DNA of 64,000 nt from Microtetraspora niveoalba. GTDB lineage: Bacteria; Actinomycetota; Actinomycetes; Streptosporangiales; Streptosporangiaceae. The notes below the pieces were generated by a model, which saw only the letters and a program-made list of their open reading frames with translations, ran no database searches and was not told the origin of the DNA. Positions 16,573 to 25,451 of the stretch are shown piece after piece. The position numbers and the translations under genes are program-made. How positions within the stretch are numbered: the stretch's first letter is position 1; every line of letters starts with the position of its first letter. Location of the stretch: assembly GCF_001570405.1 (NCBI RefSeq), contig NZ_BBYM01000016.1, positions 54,059 through 118,058 of the forward strand, read 5' to 3'.

Positions 16573-18200
16573 ATGGCACCGGCACTCGGCGAGGCACAAC
16601 CGCCGGCGTCCGAAGCCGCGGGCGTGTAAACAGACACCACGGGCTCCCGGATGCCGAGTTGCGTAGACGCGCGCGAACGATGCCCGGCCGCCTGCCGGGG
16701 CCGCAGCGGGTCGAACCGGACGTCGCGCCACAGGGCGCGGAGCCCGGACGTGTCGTCGGCGGCCAGGTGGTCGCCGGGGACGGCCCAGGACCTGACTGGC
16801 GTGGTGCCGGCGGTGACCGCCGGCCAGCCAGGGTCACCGGTGGCCGCGAAGCCGGCCCAGGAGCGGAGCATACGGCGGGACAGGGCACGGTCGTGGTCGT
16901 CGGGGGCACCCCCGATGAGGAAGTCGGCGCCGACGGCGTCCAGGTTGCCGAAGGCGAAGGGGATGTCCGCGGTGTGCCAGGGCCTGGCCTCTCCGCGCCT
17001 GCGGGCGAAGCGGGCCAGGTACGCCCGGCCGCCGGCCCTCGCGTGGTGCTCGGCGAGGCGGGTGGTGTACTCGCCGAACTGCGCGTCGCCGAAGATCGCG
17101 AGGTAGCGGTCGAGTACCGGGGAGTCCGGCATCAACGCACGGTAGCCGTCCACCAGGTGGACCGGGAGGTGCAGGGCCGCGGCGAAGTCCGTCAGTTCCG
17201 CCTCGGTGATGACCTCCCGTACGGCTCCCACCGTGTGGAGGAACCAGTGTTCCTCCAGCGTGTGGCACACCAGCAGGTCCACCTCCCGCGCCGCCCCGGA
17301 GGCGAGCGCGCTGAGCGGATCCGCGGCCAGCACCTCGCCGTCGACGACGGGTTGGAAGATCACAGGGTCGAAGGCGTGGATCGCCGCCACGGGGTCGGTC
17401 CCGCAGTTCGCGGTGGCCTTGTCCGAGGCGGCCACCAGCGCCTCGGGCGGCACGGACAGCAGTCCCTCCGCCGTCGGGGCGACCCCGGCCTCCGCCGCGA
17501 TCCGCTCGGTGACCGCCGCGGCGAGCTCGACTGTGAAGAACGCACTGGGCACGCTGTGGGCGATGGCCCGCCGGAACAGCCCCCGTGCCTGTTCCATGGC
17601 CATCAGGCAGGCCACCGAGCCTCCTCCGGCAGAGTGCCCGGCGACGGTGACGTTCCCAGGGGCGCCGCCGAAGGCCGCGATGTTCTCCCGGACCCAGCCC
17701 AGCGCGGCGGCCTGGTCCAGCAGCCCGCGGTTGCCGGGAAACCCGGATACATTGCCGAAGCCCTCGAAGCCCACCCGGTAGTTGCAGCTGACCACGACCA
17801 ATCCAGCGCGGGCCAGGGCTGTCCCGTCGAAGTCGGGCTGGGCGGAGGAGCCGAAGGTGTAGGCGCCGCCGTGGATCCAGAAGAACACCGGCAGCCCGCC
17901 GCCATCCGCACGCTCAGGCACCCACACATTGACGGTGAGGATGTCCTCGTCGCCGGGGCGCCATACCGGCGCTCCGGGCAGCTCCGCCGACTGCGGGGCG
18001 GTGGGGCCGAAGGCCGTGCAGTCCCGGACCCCGCGCCAGGCCGGCACCGGTTGCGGCTCCCGGAACCGGCGGGCGCCGAAAGGCGCGGCTGCGTACGGGA
18101 TGCCGAGCACGGCGGTGACACCGTCGCCGGCCCCTCTGCCCCGCACACGGCCGCTCGTCGTCCGAAAGGCTGCTTCAACACCGCGAGGCTGCTCACTCAT
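16542..18200 (-). CDS. Type B carboxylesterase/lipase
   Basis: 552 residues, alpha/beta hydrolase of the carboxylesterase B family. The oxyanion region is FFWIHGGAYTFGSS (residues 106-119) and the nucleophile elbow GHSAGGGS has Ser190. A Glu near HTLEEHWF and His in RPWHTADIPFAFGN are the likely remaining catalytic residues. No signal peptide is visible, so it is probably cytoplasmic. After RDVRFDPL the last 45 residues are not family-like and run into the IS5-like fragment, so the natural C-terminus may have been replaced by an insertion and deletion. The substrate is unknown; related enzymes hydrolyse esters or carbamates. Confidence 0.88.
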   Translation of the reverse strand: MSEQPRGVEAAFRTTSGRVRGRGAGDGVTAVLGIPYAAAPFGARRFREPQPVPAWRGVRDCTAFGPTAPQSAELPGAPVWRPGDEDILTVNVWVPERADGGGLPVFFWIHGGAYTFGSSAQPDFDGTALARAGLVVVSCNYRVGFEGFGNVSGFPGNRGLLDQAAALGWVRENIAAFGGAPGNVTVAGHSAGGGSVACLMAMEQARGLFRRAIAHSVPSAFFTVELAAAVTERIAAEAGVAPTAEGLLSVPPEALVAASDKATANCGTDPVAAIHAFDPVIFQPVVDGEVLAADPLSALASGAAREVDLLVCHTLEEHWFLHTVGAVREVITEAELTDFAAALHLPVHLVDGYRALMPDSPVLDRYLAIFGDAQFGEYTTRLAEHHARAGGRAYLARFARRRGEARPWHTADIPFAFGNLDAVGADFLIGGAPDDHDRALSRRMLRSWAGFAATGDPGWPAVTAGTTPVRSWAVPGDHLAADDTSGLRALWRDVRFDPLRPRQAAGHRSRASTQLGIREPVVSVYTPAASDAGGCASPSAGAMAGSRRIRRI

Positions 18201-18372
18201 CGCGCGTCAGTCTCGCTCATCGACAGGCACCAGCGCGACCGGGTTCGGACTCCGCCGGACAGGCTGCCGGACGACAGGGCGCCGTACACGGCCGCAGGTG
18301 TCGGCTTCCGGATGTCCGGCCGAAGCATCGGCGTACACAGCCGGCCCCGGCGGTAGGGCCGCGCACACAGTC

Positions 18373-18448
18373 GAGCGCCCCGCCCCCTGACGAAGGGTGG
18401 CGGGGCGCTCTGATGTAGATCAGCAGGCCGGCTCCGATATGAGCCGGC
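18373..18448. terminator. Double hairpin downstream of copy B and of the esterase region
   Basis: GAGCGCCCCGCC (18373-18384) pairs with GGCGGGGCGCTC (18399-18410). A second stem, GCCGGCTC (18427-18434) with GAGCCGGC (18441-18448) and a 6-base loop, follows. They would end transcripts of the minus-strand secretory gene. Confidence 0.65.
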
Positions 18449-18603
18449 GGCTTCGTTCGCGGTCCTCCGCTAGATGGCAAGAGCCGACCGATTCGTGGAC
18501 GTTCGGGTCCTGCGGATGGATACGTGTCCCTCCGCCGTTCCTCCTACCGGCCTTTGAGTGCGGCAACGGCGCATGCCACCGATTTTCAATTGAGCGAGAC
18601 CGA

Positions 18604-19191
18604 CTATCTCAGCACCGCGTCCCCGATGAGCCCGTCGAACCGGCCTGCCGCGTCGCCGTTGGCGCCGTTGCCGCCGTTGGCGTTGGCGTTGGTGGAGCCG
18701 GCGATCGCGCCCCCGTTGCCGCCGTTGCCGCCGCGGGCCGCGACGAGCTGGGCGAGAAGGGCGGCAGTCGGGATGTCGAAGCGCCGGTTCTCCCTGACCT
18801 CCCTGTTCTCACGCTCCCGCCGCACCTCCGGCTGGCTGACCCGGATGTTGTTGATCACGTGCTGGCGCTGCCGCTGGTGCTGGCGCTGGTCCTCGCGCTG
18901 GTGCTGGCGGTTGCGGTTGTGGTTGCGGTTCCAGTTGCGGTTGCGGCTGCTGCCGCCGACCCATCTGGTGACGCCGACCGCCGGAGCCACCGCGACCGGC
19001 TTCGCCACCGGGACCGGCTTGGCCACCGGGACCGGCTTCGGCGCCGGGGCCGGCGGGGGGATGTAGCCGCCGGCCTGGACGACGGAGGCGCTCGCCGCAG
19101 TGACGGTGGTGGCGGCCCCCAGCGCGACCGCCCCACCGGTCAACGCGGCGCTCACGGCGAGCAGCCCGACGAGACTCTTGAACTTGGACAT
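18604..19191 (-). CDS. Secreted low-complexity N/R/Q- and N/G-rich protein, copy B
   Basis: 195 residues from the ATG at 19191, with the same GGGGGAG ribosome binding site as copy A. The signal peptide is nearly identical to copy A. It differs in a longer proline/lysine linker in which PVPVAK occurs twice, in NREVRENRRFD replacing the shorter helix of copy A, and in the last 15 residues (RFDGLIGDAVLR), which diverge completely. The conserved middle (RWVGGSSRNRNWNRNHN..., then VINNIRVSQPEVRRERE) suggests selection on the protein rather than mere duplication. Function unknown. Confidence 0.75.
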   Translation of the reverse strand: MSKFKSLVGLLAVSAALTGGAVALGAATTVTAASASVVQAGGYIPPPAPAPKPVPVAKPVPVAKPVAVAPAVGVTRWVGGSSRNRNWNRNHNRNRQHQREDQRQHQRQRQHVINNIRVSQPEVRRERENREVRENRRFDIPTAALLAQLVAARGGNGGNGGAIAGSTNANANGGNGANGDAAGRFDGLIGDAVLR

Positions 19192-19209
19192 AGCGATTCT
19201 CCCCCGAAA

Positions 19210-19223
19210 AGGAATCGATTCCT
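19210..19223. promoter_or_regulatory. 14-bp palindrome upstream of copy B
   Basis: AGGAATCGATTCCT, identical in sequence and position to 9709-9722. Upstream DNA to 19476 is shared with copy A. A further inverted repeat, CCCCATGA (19509-19516) with TCATGGGG (19530-19537), lies beyond the block. Confidence 0.5.
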
Positions 19224-19640
19224 CTAGACGCTCGAGCATCTCCGCCATTCATGGCGAAGAACGCCCCGGATAACCCTCATAGGGCTATTTCCGCATCATC
19301 TGGATCTCCGGAACCACGCGGCGACAAACACCGCCATACCGTTCTTAGGCAGCTCTTGTCGTGTCATTGAGCACGCCTCGCGAGCCGGTCGTCACATCAG
19401 AATTACCGGACATATCAGGCTTCACCGTCTCATATCACGAAAAACCACCCCGTTGCGAACAGCCGCACAGCGCGGCGCAGTCGCGGACACCCGCGTACAG
19501 CAGAGCGACCCCATGACCGCAATTCGTGATCATGGGGCGTCATTGCGCTGGACGGCGAGACGGTTGGGTCGCTGCGTGGCTATGAGCAGGGCCGGCGGAG
19601 CTACGACCCTTCTGGCGACCTTGTCGAGTCTGGTGCGGCG

Positions 19641-19824
19641 TGCTCCCAGCAATCTCGTCCTTGGACCGGTGGCGCCGATAGAGGCCGGCGATGCCGACTC
19701 CGGCGCACGCGGCGATCGACGCCACCGACGCATGCGCTACGCCCACGGCCAGGACCTTCTTGGCGGCCTCCAGCAGGGCGTGGTCGTTGCGTTCGGCTTC
19801 TGCGTGCCTGAGGGCTGTCCTCCC
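19641..19824 (-). pseudogene. TetR-type regulator remnant
   Basis: The minus strand reads RHAEAERNDHALLEAAKKVL, then VASIAACAGVGIAGLYRRHRSKDEIA, an unmistakable TetR helix-turn-helix. There is no usable start (a TAA lies just upstream at 19825-19827) and after the HTH the sequence loses any resemblance, so only about 60 codons remain. Confidence 0.7.
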
Positions 19825-19982
19825 TTAGGCCGGAGACGAGTCCTCCCTTAGGCCGCAGATGATCACCTTCTGGGAGGAGTCCGGATCGCTGTCACTGGCC
19901 GAAAATCGGCAGTGCGGCATCGGAGATTATCGGGGCATCCGGTGGCCGCCACAGATGCAGGGAAGTAACAGGAAGGATCGTC

Positions 19983-20222
19983 ATGCGTCACGCACGTCGC
20001 CTCGTCATCGCCTCGCTACTGGCCGCCGCGTGGATAGTCCCCGCCACCGCTCCCGCCCAGGCTGCCGCCCAGGCCGAGTGCTATCAGATCTACAACAACA
20101 ACTACAACGTCCTCCGCAGTTGGGGCTGGAGTCACGAGAAGGCGTCCGCTGAGGCGCTCGCCGTCTATGAGGAGTGCCTGCGCCTCAACGAGAACCCCGC
20201 GACGGACACCCCGACGGACTGA
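19983..20222 (+). CDS. Small secreted protein with two cysteines
   Basis: 79 residues from the ATG at 19983, with AGGAAGG about 5 bases upstream. MRHARRLVIASLLAAAWIVP begins a Sec signal peptide, probably cleaved after APAQA or AAAQA. The mature protein is about 50 residues (ECYQIYNNNYNVLRSWGWSH..., then VYEECLRLNENPA) with two cysteines that could form one disulfide around a helical hairpin. No family is recognised. It is monocistronic and followed by a clear terminator. Size and secretion suggest an envelope-associated or extracellular peptide. Confidence 0.75.
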   Translation: MRHARRLVIASLLAAAWIVPATAPAQAAAQAECYQIYNNNYNVLRSWGWSHEKASAEALAVYEECLRLNENPATDTPTD

Positions 20223-20244
20223 TACAACGGCGAACCACCCTGCG

Positions 20245-20282
20245 GCTGCTTCTACGGACAGCGGAGCGTGCGTAGAAGCAGC
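20245..20282 (+). terminator. Terminator of the small secreted protein gene
   Basis: GCTGCTTCTACG (20245-20256) pairs perfectly with CGTAGAAGCAGC (20271-20282), with a 14-base loop, 22 bases after the stop. Confidence 0.8.
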
Positions 20283-20396
20283 CTCTCCCGCAGTCCTTCT
20301 ACTCCTTCCGATGAGGTCTGATGACCAATTGTGGCCGTGCGTGTGACGTACGGCAGACTGAAAACATCCACCTTGGTCACGGATAGGACATCGAAG

Positions 20397-20978
20397 ATGC
20401 GCACGCTGATCTACACGGCCTTCGTCTCGCTGGACGGCGTCGTCGACTCTCCCGGCGGCGGCACCCGCTCGGAGGCCCACCGCAGCGGCGGATGGACCTA
20501 CAAGGACATCGAGTTCCTGCCCGAGGCGTACGAGCTCAAGGGCCGGGAGACGGAGGAGGCCACCGCGCTGATGTTCGGCCGGGCCAGCTACGAGGCGTTT
20601 TCACCGTTGTGGCCGGACATGGAGGATTTCGCCGCCCTCAAGGAACTGCCGAAGTACGTCGTCTCGACCACCCTCGGCCAGGACGCCCTCGTCGACAACT
20701 GGGGTGACATCACGATCCTGCGCTCCCTTGAGGACGTCGTGAAGGTCAAGGAGACCGACGGTGGCCCCATCATCATCCACGGCAGCGCCACCCTCGCCCG
20801 CAACCTCTCCGACGCCGGCCTGATCGACCGCTACCACCTGCTGGTCTTCCCCGTGCTGCTCGGAGCCGGCAAGCGGATGTTCAGCGACACCGACAAGGAC
20901 AAGCAGATGCTGAAGGTGGTCGAGTCCGAGACGTACGCCAACGGCATCACCAAGCTCGTCTATGACGTCGTCCACTGA
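20397..20978 (+). CDS. RibD C-terminal/dihydrofolate reductase-like protein
   Basis: 193 residues from the ATG at 20397. It begins MRTLIYTAFVSLDGVVDSPGG, the standard opening of the RibD_C/DHFR-like family (YTxxSLDGVxxxPGG). Further hallmarks are ALMFGRASYEAFSPLWP, KYVVSTTL, PIIIHGSATLARNLSDAGLIDRYHLLVFPVLLGAGKRMF, split here for length, with the nucleotide-binding G-S-x-x-L near residue 128. These proteins are small NADPH-dependent reductases of mostly unknown substrate in actinobacteria. It stands alone between a terminator and a stretch of gene relics. Confidence 0.9.
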   Translation: MRTLIYTAFVSLDGVVDSPGGGTRSEAHRSGGWTYKDIEFLPEAYELKGRETEEATALMFGRASYEAFSPLWPDMEDFAALKELPKYVVSTTLGQDALVDNWGDITILRSLEDVVKVKETDGGPIIIHGSATLARNLSDAGLIDRYHLLVFPVLLGAGKRMFSDTDKDKQMLKVVESETYANGITKLVYDVVH

Positions 20979-21038
20979 GGTGCCCCCCGCGAATCGATGA
21001 CGGCGGCCCTGCCTGCAGCGTACGAATGACTGCACGCA

Positions 21039-21170
21039 TACAGGCCGGAGTTCGGCGGCGACGAGGAGGGCAACCACGGGATGACCAACCACGGTCCGAT
21101 GACCGTGGAGGTCATGGTCCGGCGGAGGGGCGACATCGTCATCGCCCACTCCGACAAGGACCAGGTCATG
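21039..21170 (+). pseudogene. Fragment resembling questin oxidase-like proteins
   Basis: The frame reads YRPEFGGDEEGNHGMTNHGP, then MTVEVMVRRRGDIVIAHSDK. The NHGPM-x-x-E-x-x-x-R string is typical of the N-terminus of questin oxidase-like (DUF4243) proteins. There is no start codon in a suitable context and the frame ends 30 codons later. A shifted frame continues as SLRNPPVGDFTQNVHGRSAV. A decayed gene is likely; the family call is moderate. Confidence 0.4.
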
Positions 21171-21315
21171 ACACCAGCCTGCGCAACCCGCCCGTGGGTG
21201 ACTTCACCCAGAACGTCCACGGACGCTCCGCCGTGCGGCTCGCGCCGGGGCAGGGCGTCGTAGAGGCGTGGGACGGGACCCACCGGGTAAACCAGTCTGC
21301 CCAACGCCGAGCAGC

Positions 21316-21530
21316 TCAGCCGATGGGGCAGGGAGCGGGGCCGAGGCTGAGGTCGGCCCCGGCGACAACGATGCCCAGGAGGCCCAGGAGCTGGCTGGTG
21401 GGGTGGATGTGAGCGTTAGCCCTGACATCAGGGTCGATGCAGGCAGGCGGGGCCGCGGCCGCCGGGGTGCTGGCGATCAGAATGGCGAGCCGGCAAGGGC
21501 GGCTGCGGCCGTCAGTTGGAGTCGCGTCAT
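21316..21530 (-). pseudogene. Small secretory protein gene with a frameshift in the signal peptide
   Basis: An ATG at 21530 with AAGGAA before it opens MTRLQLTAAAALAGSPF then stops. The neighbouring frame continues the signal peptide and a plausible mature part (LAILIASTPAAAAPPACIDP, then IHPTSQLLGLLGIVVAGADLS) to the stop at 21316. A one-base change near 21490-21500 would join them. It is either a recent null mutation or a sequencing error. Confidence 0.5.
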
Positions 21531-21638
21531 GAGGTTCCTTCTTTCGGTACCGAGCGGCAGAACCGCTCGCCACGCCAGACACAAAGAGTGAAAGATATAT
21601 TACGTTCAGTGGTGGGCCCGGCTGGCAGTGAACGATCA

Positions 21639-21770
21639 ATGGAGGACCACGACCTGGTCTTCCCAGGGCCGACGGGCCGGCCCTCTTCTCCGGACTGGGT
21701 GTCAGAGCGGTTCAGGACCATCGCGAAGACGGCGGGACTGCCTGTGATCAAGCTGCATGAGGCGCGCCAC
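21639..21770 (+). pseudogene. Tyrosine integrase fragment
   Basis: EDHDLVFPGPTGRPSSPDW, then [20 protein letters not shown] is the catalytic-domain middle of an actinomycete phage/AICE integrase, ending at the conserved H-x-x-R box (HEARH). Sequence before about 21612 and after 21770 is unrelated. Confidence 0.75.
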
Positions 21771-21958
21771 GCGAGGCGGAGGTGCTCACCCTGGTCGCCC
21801 ACGGCCTGTCCAACCAGGAGATCGCCGAACGGCTCGTCCTGTCCGAGCAGACGGTGAAGACCCACGTGGGCCGCATCCTGGCGAAACTCGGCCTCCGCGA
21901 CCGGGCCCAGGCGATCGTCCACGCGTACGAGACGGGCCTGGTGCGCCCAGGTGAGTGA
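21770..21958 (+). pseudogene. NarL/FixJ response-regulator C-terminal HTH fragment
   Basis: The frame [20 protein letters not shown], then [20 protein letters not shown] is the LuxR-type HTH of a NarL response regulator and runs to a natural stop at 21958. It is joined directly to the integrase fragment at base 21770 and has lost its receiver domain and start. Confidence 0.8.
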
Positions 21959-22115
21959 ACCCGGCGGCACCGCCCGATCTCCGTGCTCCTGAACGGCCGG
22001 AGGTAGGCGCCGGTCGCGTGAAGTGACGACGCGCCGTCCCCGTGCCCGACGCCGTACGAGCCGTGCTCCGGCATCTGCACGATCGTGTCCGGCCTATCCC
22101 CCGGGGAAGGTGGGG

Positions 22116-25100
22116 TCACGTTCTCCCGTCGGGAAAGAGTGCATGTCCTGGCAGCGCTTCCACCGCGGTTTTCGCGCGGTTGCGCCACCAGGTTAGCTCG
22201 TTGTCTTCCGCCTGTCGGCGCAAGTCGGTGAGGTGCCGGACAGCGGTGTGGTGTTCGCCGCCCGCGGAGGCGAGCAGGGCCAGGTACCAGTCGACCGGGC
22301 CCATGCACATCACGGCGGACACCGCCGAGATGCGTCCGCTGTATGGCAGCAGGGTGGTGTACCCAGCCCGGCAGTCGTCCACGTGACCGATCGCCGCTTT
22401 GGCGGCGGCCTGCAGGCAAGTCGCCGACAGCCATGACCAGTCGTGTGGTGGCATCGGCCAGCCGTTCCGGACCAGGGCGCGGGCCTCGTCGCCACGGCCT
22501 TGGGCGTACAGGTGCAGGACGCGGGCGTCGTGGTCGAGGGTGGGGTGGATCCCGGTGATGGTGTCAATCAGCGGGCCTGCGTCTGCCATGGTTTCCTGTT
22601 GCATGCGCATGACGATGCGGCCCATGGCCACCAGCGCCCGCGCATGATACACGTCGAGCCGCTCGGCTTGGCGTTCGGCCTCGCCGCGTAGTGTCTCGGC
22701 CTCCCTGAACCGGCCGTCGAGGGCGAGGCGGTTGGACCGCCATAGGATGTGCTGGAAGCGGGGCCAGGGCAGCGGAAGCCGGTCCAGCAGTGCCTCGCAC
22801 CGGGCAGCGGCGCGGTCGGCGCCGACGATGTCGAACAACTCCAGCCGGTTGTGGGTGTGCAGCATCTGTGCCAGCAGTTCGAACCCCGGAGCCTGCACGC
22901 GCGCCGCCAGCTTCTGCATCTCGTCGGCAATCCGTACCAGATCACCGATATGCAGCGGCTGGGGCAGCGCCAGGTGCCGGGCGTTGAGCAGGTGCATCAG
23001 CAGGTATGGGTCGCCCAGGCGGCGGGCCATCGCCACGGCCTCGGCGGACAGGGTGTCGCAGCGGGGGTTGTTGCTTCCGTCGTACAGTTCCTGGGCCAGG
23101 CAGCCCATTAGCCGGGCCTGCTCAGGGCTGTCCCCCTCCTTCAGGAGGCTCAGTGCAGTCTCGAAGCGGTGCACCAACCGCAGTTCCATGGCCTCATAGG
23201 GATCATGCAGCGACCACAGTGACGGAGCGTCCAGTGCCGTCAGTGCCCGGGCCGCCATCTGCGGGCGAGACGGAAACCGATCTGCCGCCCGGATGGCCTC
23301 GGCCCGGGCCTGCCGGGCCCCGATCTGGTCGCCTGCCTCCAGCAGGGCACGTACTCGTCGCAGCAACAGCTCCACGTGGGTGTCCGGGTCGCCAGCGGAG
23401 GCATTATGAGCCTCGATGGCTCGGTCCCACCATGTCGCCGCCTCCTCGTAGGCCAGACGAAGACTGGCCTGTTCGGCTGCCACGCAGGCCCAGCGCGCCG
23501 CCTCACCATAGGCCGCCGGACCGGCCTCGACCGCGTGATGGGCGATCACCGCCACATCGGTGCCGGGACGTGCGGACAAAGCTGCCATGACATCGCGGTG
23601 GATAACGGCCCTGGTCAGCGGGGCCAGGTCGCTGAGGAGCGTCTCCCGGACCAGATCGTGAGCGAAGGCCATCCGGGTCCCGCGGGAAACGAGCAACCCG
23701 CCCTGGGCCCCCTGATCCAGCAGGGCGTACACGTTGCCACCGCTCGACCGGCTCCCGGCGACCTCGACCACCACGGCAGGGTCGAAGTCCCGGCCGATAA
23801 CGGCGGCAATGCCCAAGACTTCTCCCATCTGCGGACCATGGGCGGCCAGACGCTGGCGGACCAGCTCGGCCACCGCCTCCGGAACCATCTCCAGAGGCCG
23901 ACCCTCGACCATCAGCCGGACGCTTTCCCGGACGAAGAAAGGATTGCCCCCGGTGCGGTTGGTCAGGCGGGCGACGACCTGATCGTCCACCTCCACCCCC
24001 ATCTCCTCCGCGATCTCCCGCACCGCCTCGAAATTCAGCCCGCCCAGACGGATCCGGACCCGGTCGTAGCCGGCCAGGCGAACAAGCAGCTCATCCACTG
24101 GTAGGCCGCCGGCATCACCCGTCCACGGGCGCGGGGGCATCGTGTCGCGGAAGGCAGTCACCAGCGACAACGGCAACCCATCGGCCATCCCGCCGAGCAG
24201 CACCGTCACATCCTGCAGTAGCTCCAGCGAGGCTGGGTCTGCCCACTGCACATCGTCAAACACGATGACCACAGGCTGGACTCGTGCGGCGGTCACGAGC
24301 CACTGCGCGATCACCTGATTGCGTCGCAGCAACGCCGCGGCGGTCGAGCCGGTGGGCTTCTCATCGTCCAGCAGCCCCGCCAGCGCGGAGCGATCCGGCG
24401 GCGGGTAATGTTCCTGCAACGTTCCGAGCACCTGCAACCAGGGCCACAAGGCAGGCGTGCCCTGTGTGTCGTGACACCGCCCCCACACCACCAGGTGCCC
24501 CGCGGCGGCGCACCAAGCGGCGAAGGTCTCCAGCAGGCACGTCTTGCCTATGCCCGGCTCGCCGCTCACCGCCGCCAGCGTCACCCCCCGACGCGTGGCC
24601 GTACTCGTCAGCTCCAACAGCTCGGCCAGCGGCCCCTCCCGCCCCCGCGCCCTCCTCGGTGGAAGGGAAGCCTGCGAGGTCGTGAGCGCCACCGACGAGA
24701 CGACCGGCCCCAGCGACTCGACGTGGCGCAGTATGCCGTCCTCCAGTTCCCGCAACTCCGGCCCGGGATCAAGCCCCAGTTGGTCGGCCAACAGTTCTTT
24801 GACGCGTCGCAGGACGGCCAGGGCGTCGGCCTGACGGCCGGTGCGGTAAAACGCCAGCGCGAGCAGACACCACAACCGTTCCCTCAGCGGATTGGCCGCC
24901 GTCTCGGCCTCCAGGTCGGCGATCGCCGCCTGCGGCCGGCCCAGATCGAGCAACGCCTGCGCCCGCCGCTCTATCGACACCAGTCGCAACTCCCGTAATC
25001 GGCCGACCTCAGCCAACGCCCACGGCTCATCACAGAACTCTCCATACGGCACGCCCCGCCACAACGCCAGCGCCTCCTCCACCGGCGCCAGCGCCTCCAT

Positions 25101-25451
25101 CGGGGACAGGAACTCCGCGCGATTCACCAAGTCCGCGAACCGGACCGCGTCCACATTCTCCGCCAGCAGCGCATAACCCGACGGCCGCCCCACCAGGACC
25201 CGCGGCTCGCCACGCGCCGGCCGATCAGGCTCGATCGCCCGCCGCAGATGCGACACATACGACTGCACGGTCGCGACAGCACTCGCCGGCGGCGCTTCCC
25301 ATACAGCTTCAATCAACGTCCTGCTGGGAACCAGCACTCCGTGCGCCACCAGGAGCCTTGCCAGCACGGCCCGCTGACGCGGCCCGCCCAGGTCGACGCG
25401 TGCCCCGTCATCGTCGTAGACCTCCAGAGAACCAAGAACTCGAAACTTCAC
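22116..25451 (-). CDS. AfsR/SARP-type regulator with BTAD, ATPase and helical-repeat domains
   Basis: 1111 residues from the GTG at 25451 (GGAGG, 5 bases upstream). Residues 1-95 are an OmpR-like winged helix (MKFRVLGSLEVYDDDGARVD; GGPRQRAVLARLLVAHGVLV), 100-245 the bacterial transcriptional activation domain (FADLVNRAEF... RRAQALLDLGRPQAAIADLE). An AAA/NB-ARC-like ATPase follows with Walker A GEPGIGKT near 298 and Walker B VVIVFDDVQWAD near 400. The last 450 residues are TPR-like helices. Large SARPs of this kind activate secondary-metabolite or morphogenesis genes. No biosynthetic cluster is adjacent. TCAAG heptamers 550 bases upstream are a possible target. Confidence 0.93.
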   Translation of the reverse strand: MKFRVLGSLEVYDDDGARVDLGGPRQRAVLARLLVAHGVLVPSRTLIEAVWEAPPASAVATVQSYVSHLRRAIEPDRPARGEPRVLVGRPSGYALLAENVDAVRFADLVNRAEFLSPMEALAPVEEALALWRGVPYGEFCDEPWALAEVGRLRELRLVSIERRAQALLDLGRPQAAIADLEAETAANPLRERLWCLLALAFYRTGRQADALAVLRRVKELLADQLGLDPGPELRELEDGILRHVESLGPVVSSVALTTSQASLPPRRARGREGPLAELLELTSTATRRGVTLAAVSGEPGIGKTCLLETFAAWCAAAGHLVVWGRCHDTQGTPALWPWLQVLGTLQEHYPPPDRSALAGLLDDEKPTGSTAAALLRRNQVIAQWLVTAARVQPVVIVFDDVQWADPASLELLQDVTVLLGGMADGLPLSLVTAFRDTMPPRPWTGDAGGLPVDELLVRLAGYDRVRIRLGGLNFEAVREIAEEMGVEVDDQVVARLTNRTGGNPFFVRESVRLMVEGRPLEMVPEAVAELVRQRLAAHGPQMGEVLGIAAVIGRDFDPAVVVEVAGSRSSGGNVYALLDQGAQGGLLVSRGTRMAFAHDLVRETLLSDLAPLTRAVIHRDVMAALSARPGTDVAVIAHHAVEAGPAAYGEAARWACVAAEQASLRLAYEEAATWWDRAIEAHNASAGDPDTHVELLLRRVRALLEAGDQIGARQARAEAIRAADRFPSRPQMAARALTALDAPSLWSLHDPYEAMELRLVHRFETALSLLKEGDSPEQARLMGCLAQELYDGSNNPRCDTLSAEAVAMARRLGDPYLLMHLLNARHLALPQPLHIGDLVRIADEMQKLAARVQAPGFELLAQMLHTHNRLELFDIVGADRAAARCEALLDRLPLPWPRFQHILWRSNRLALDGRFREAETLRGEAERQAERLDVYHARALVAMGRIVMRMQQETMADAGPLIDTITGIHPTLDHDARVLHLYAQGRGDEARALVRNGWPMPPHDWSWLSATCLQAAAKAAIGHVDDCRAGYTTLLPYSGRISAVSAVMCMGPVDWYLALLASAGGEHHTAVRHLTDLRRQAEDNELTWWRNRAKTAVEALPGHALFPDGRT

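Larger units (their letters stand above)
18373..19476 (-). repeat. Duplicated locus, copy B
   Basis: Second copy of the block at 8921-9976, same orientation, with point divergence and small indels. Its gene has extra PVPVAK-type repeats. The gap 18201-18372 before it shows no gene. Confidence 0.85.

Noticed and set aside
19453-19851. Plus-strand 132-codon frame
   Set aside because: It is antisense to the TetR relic and has no recognisable domain.
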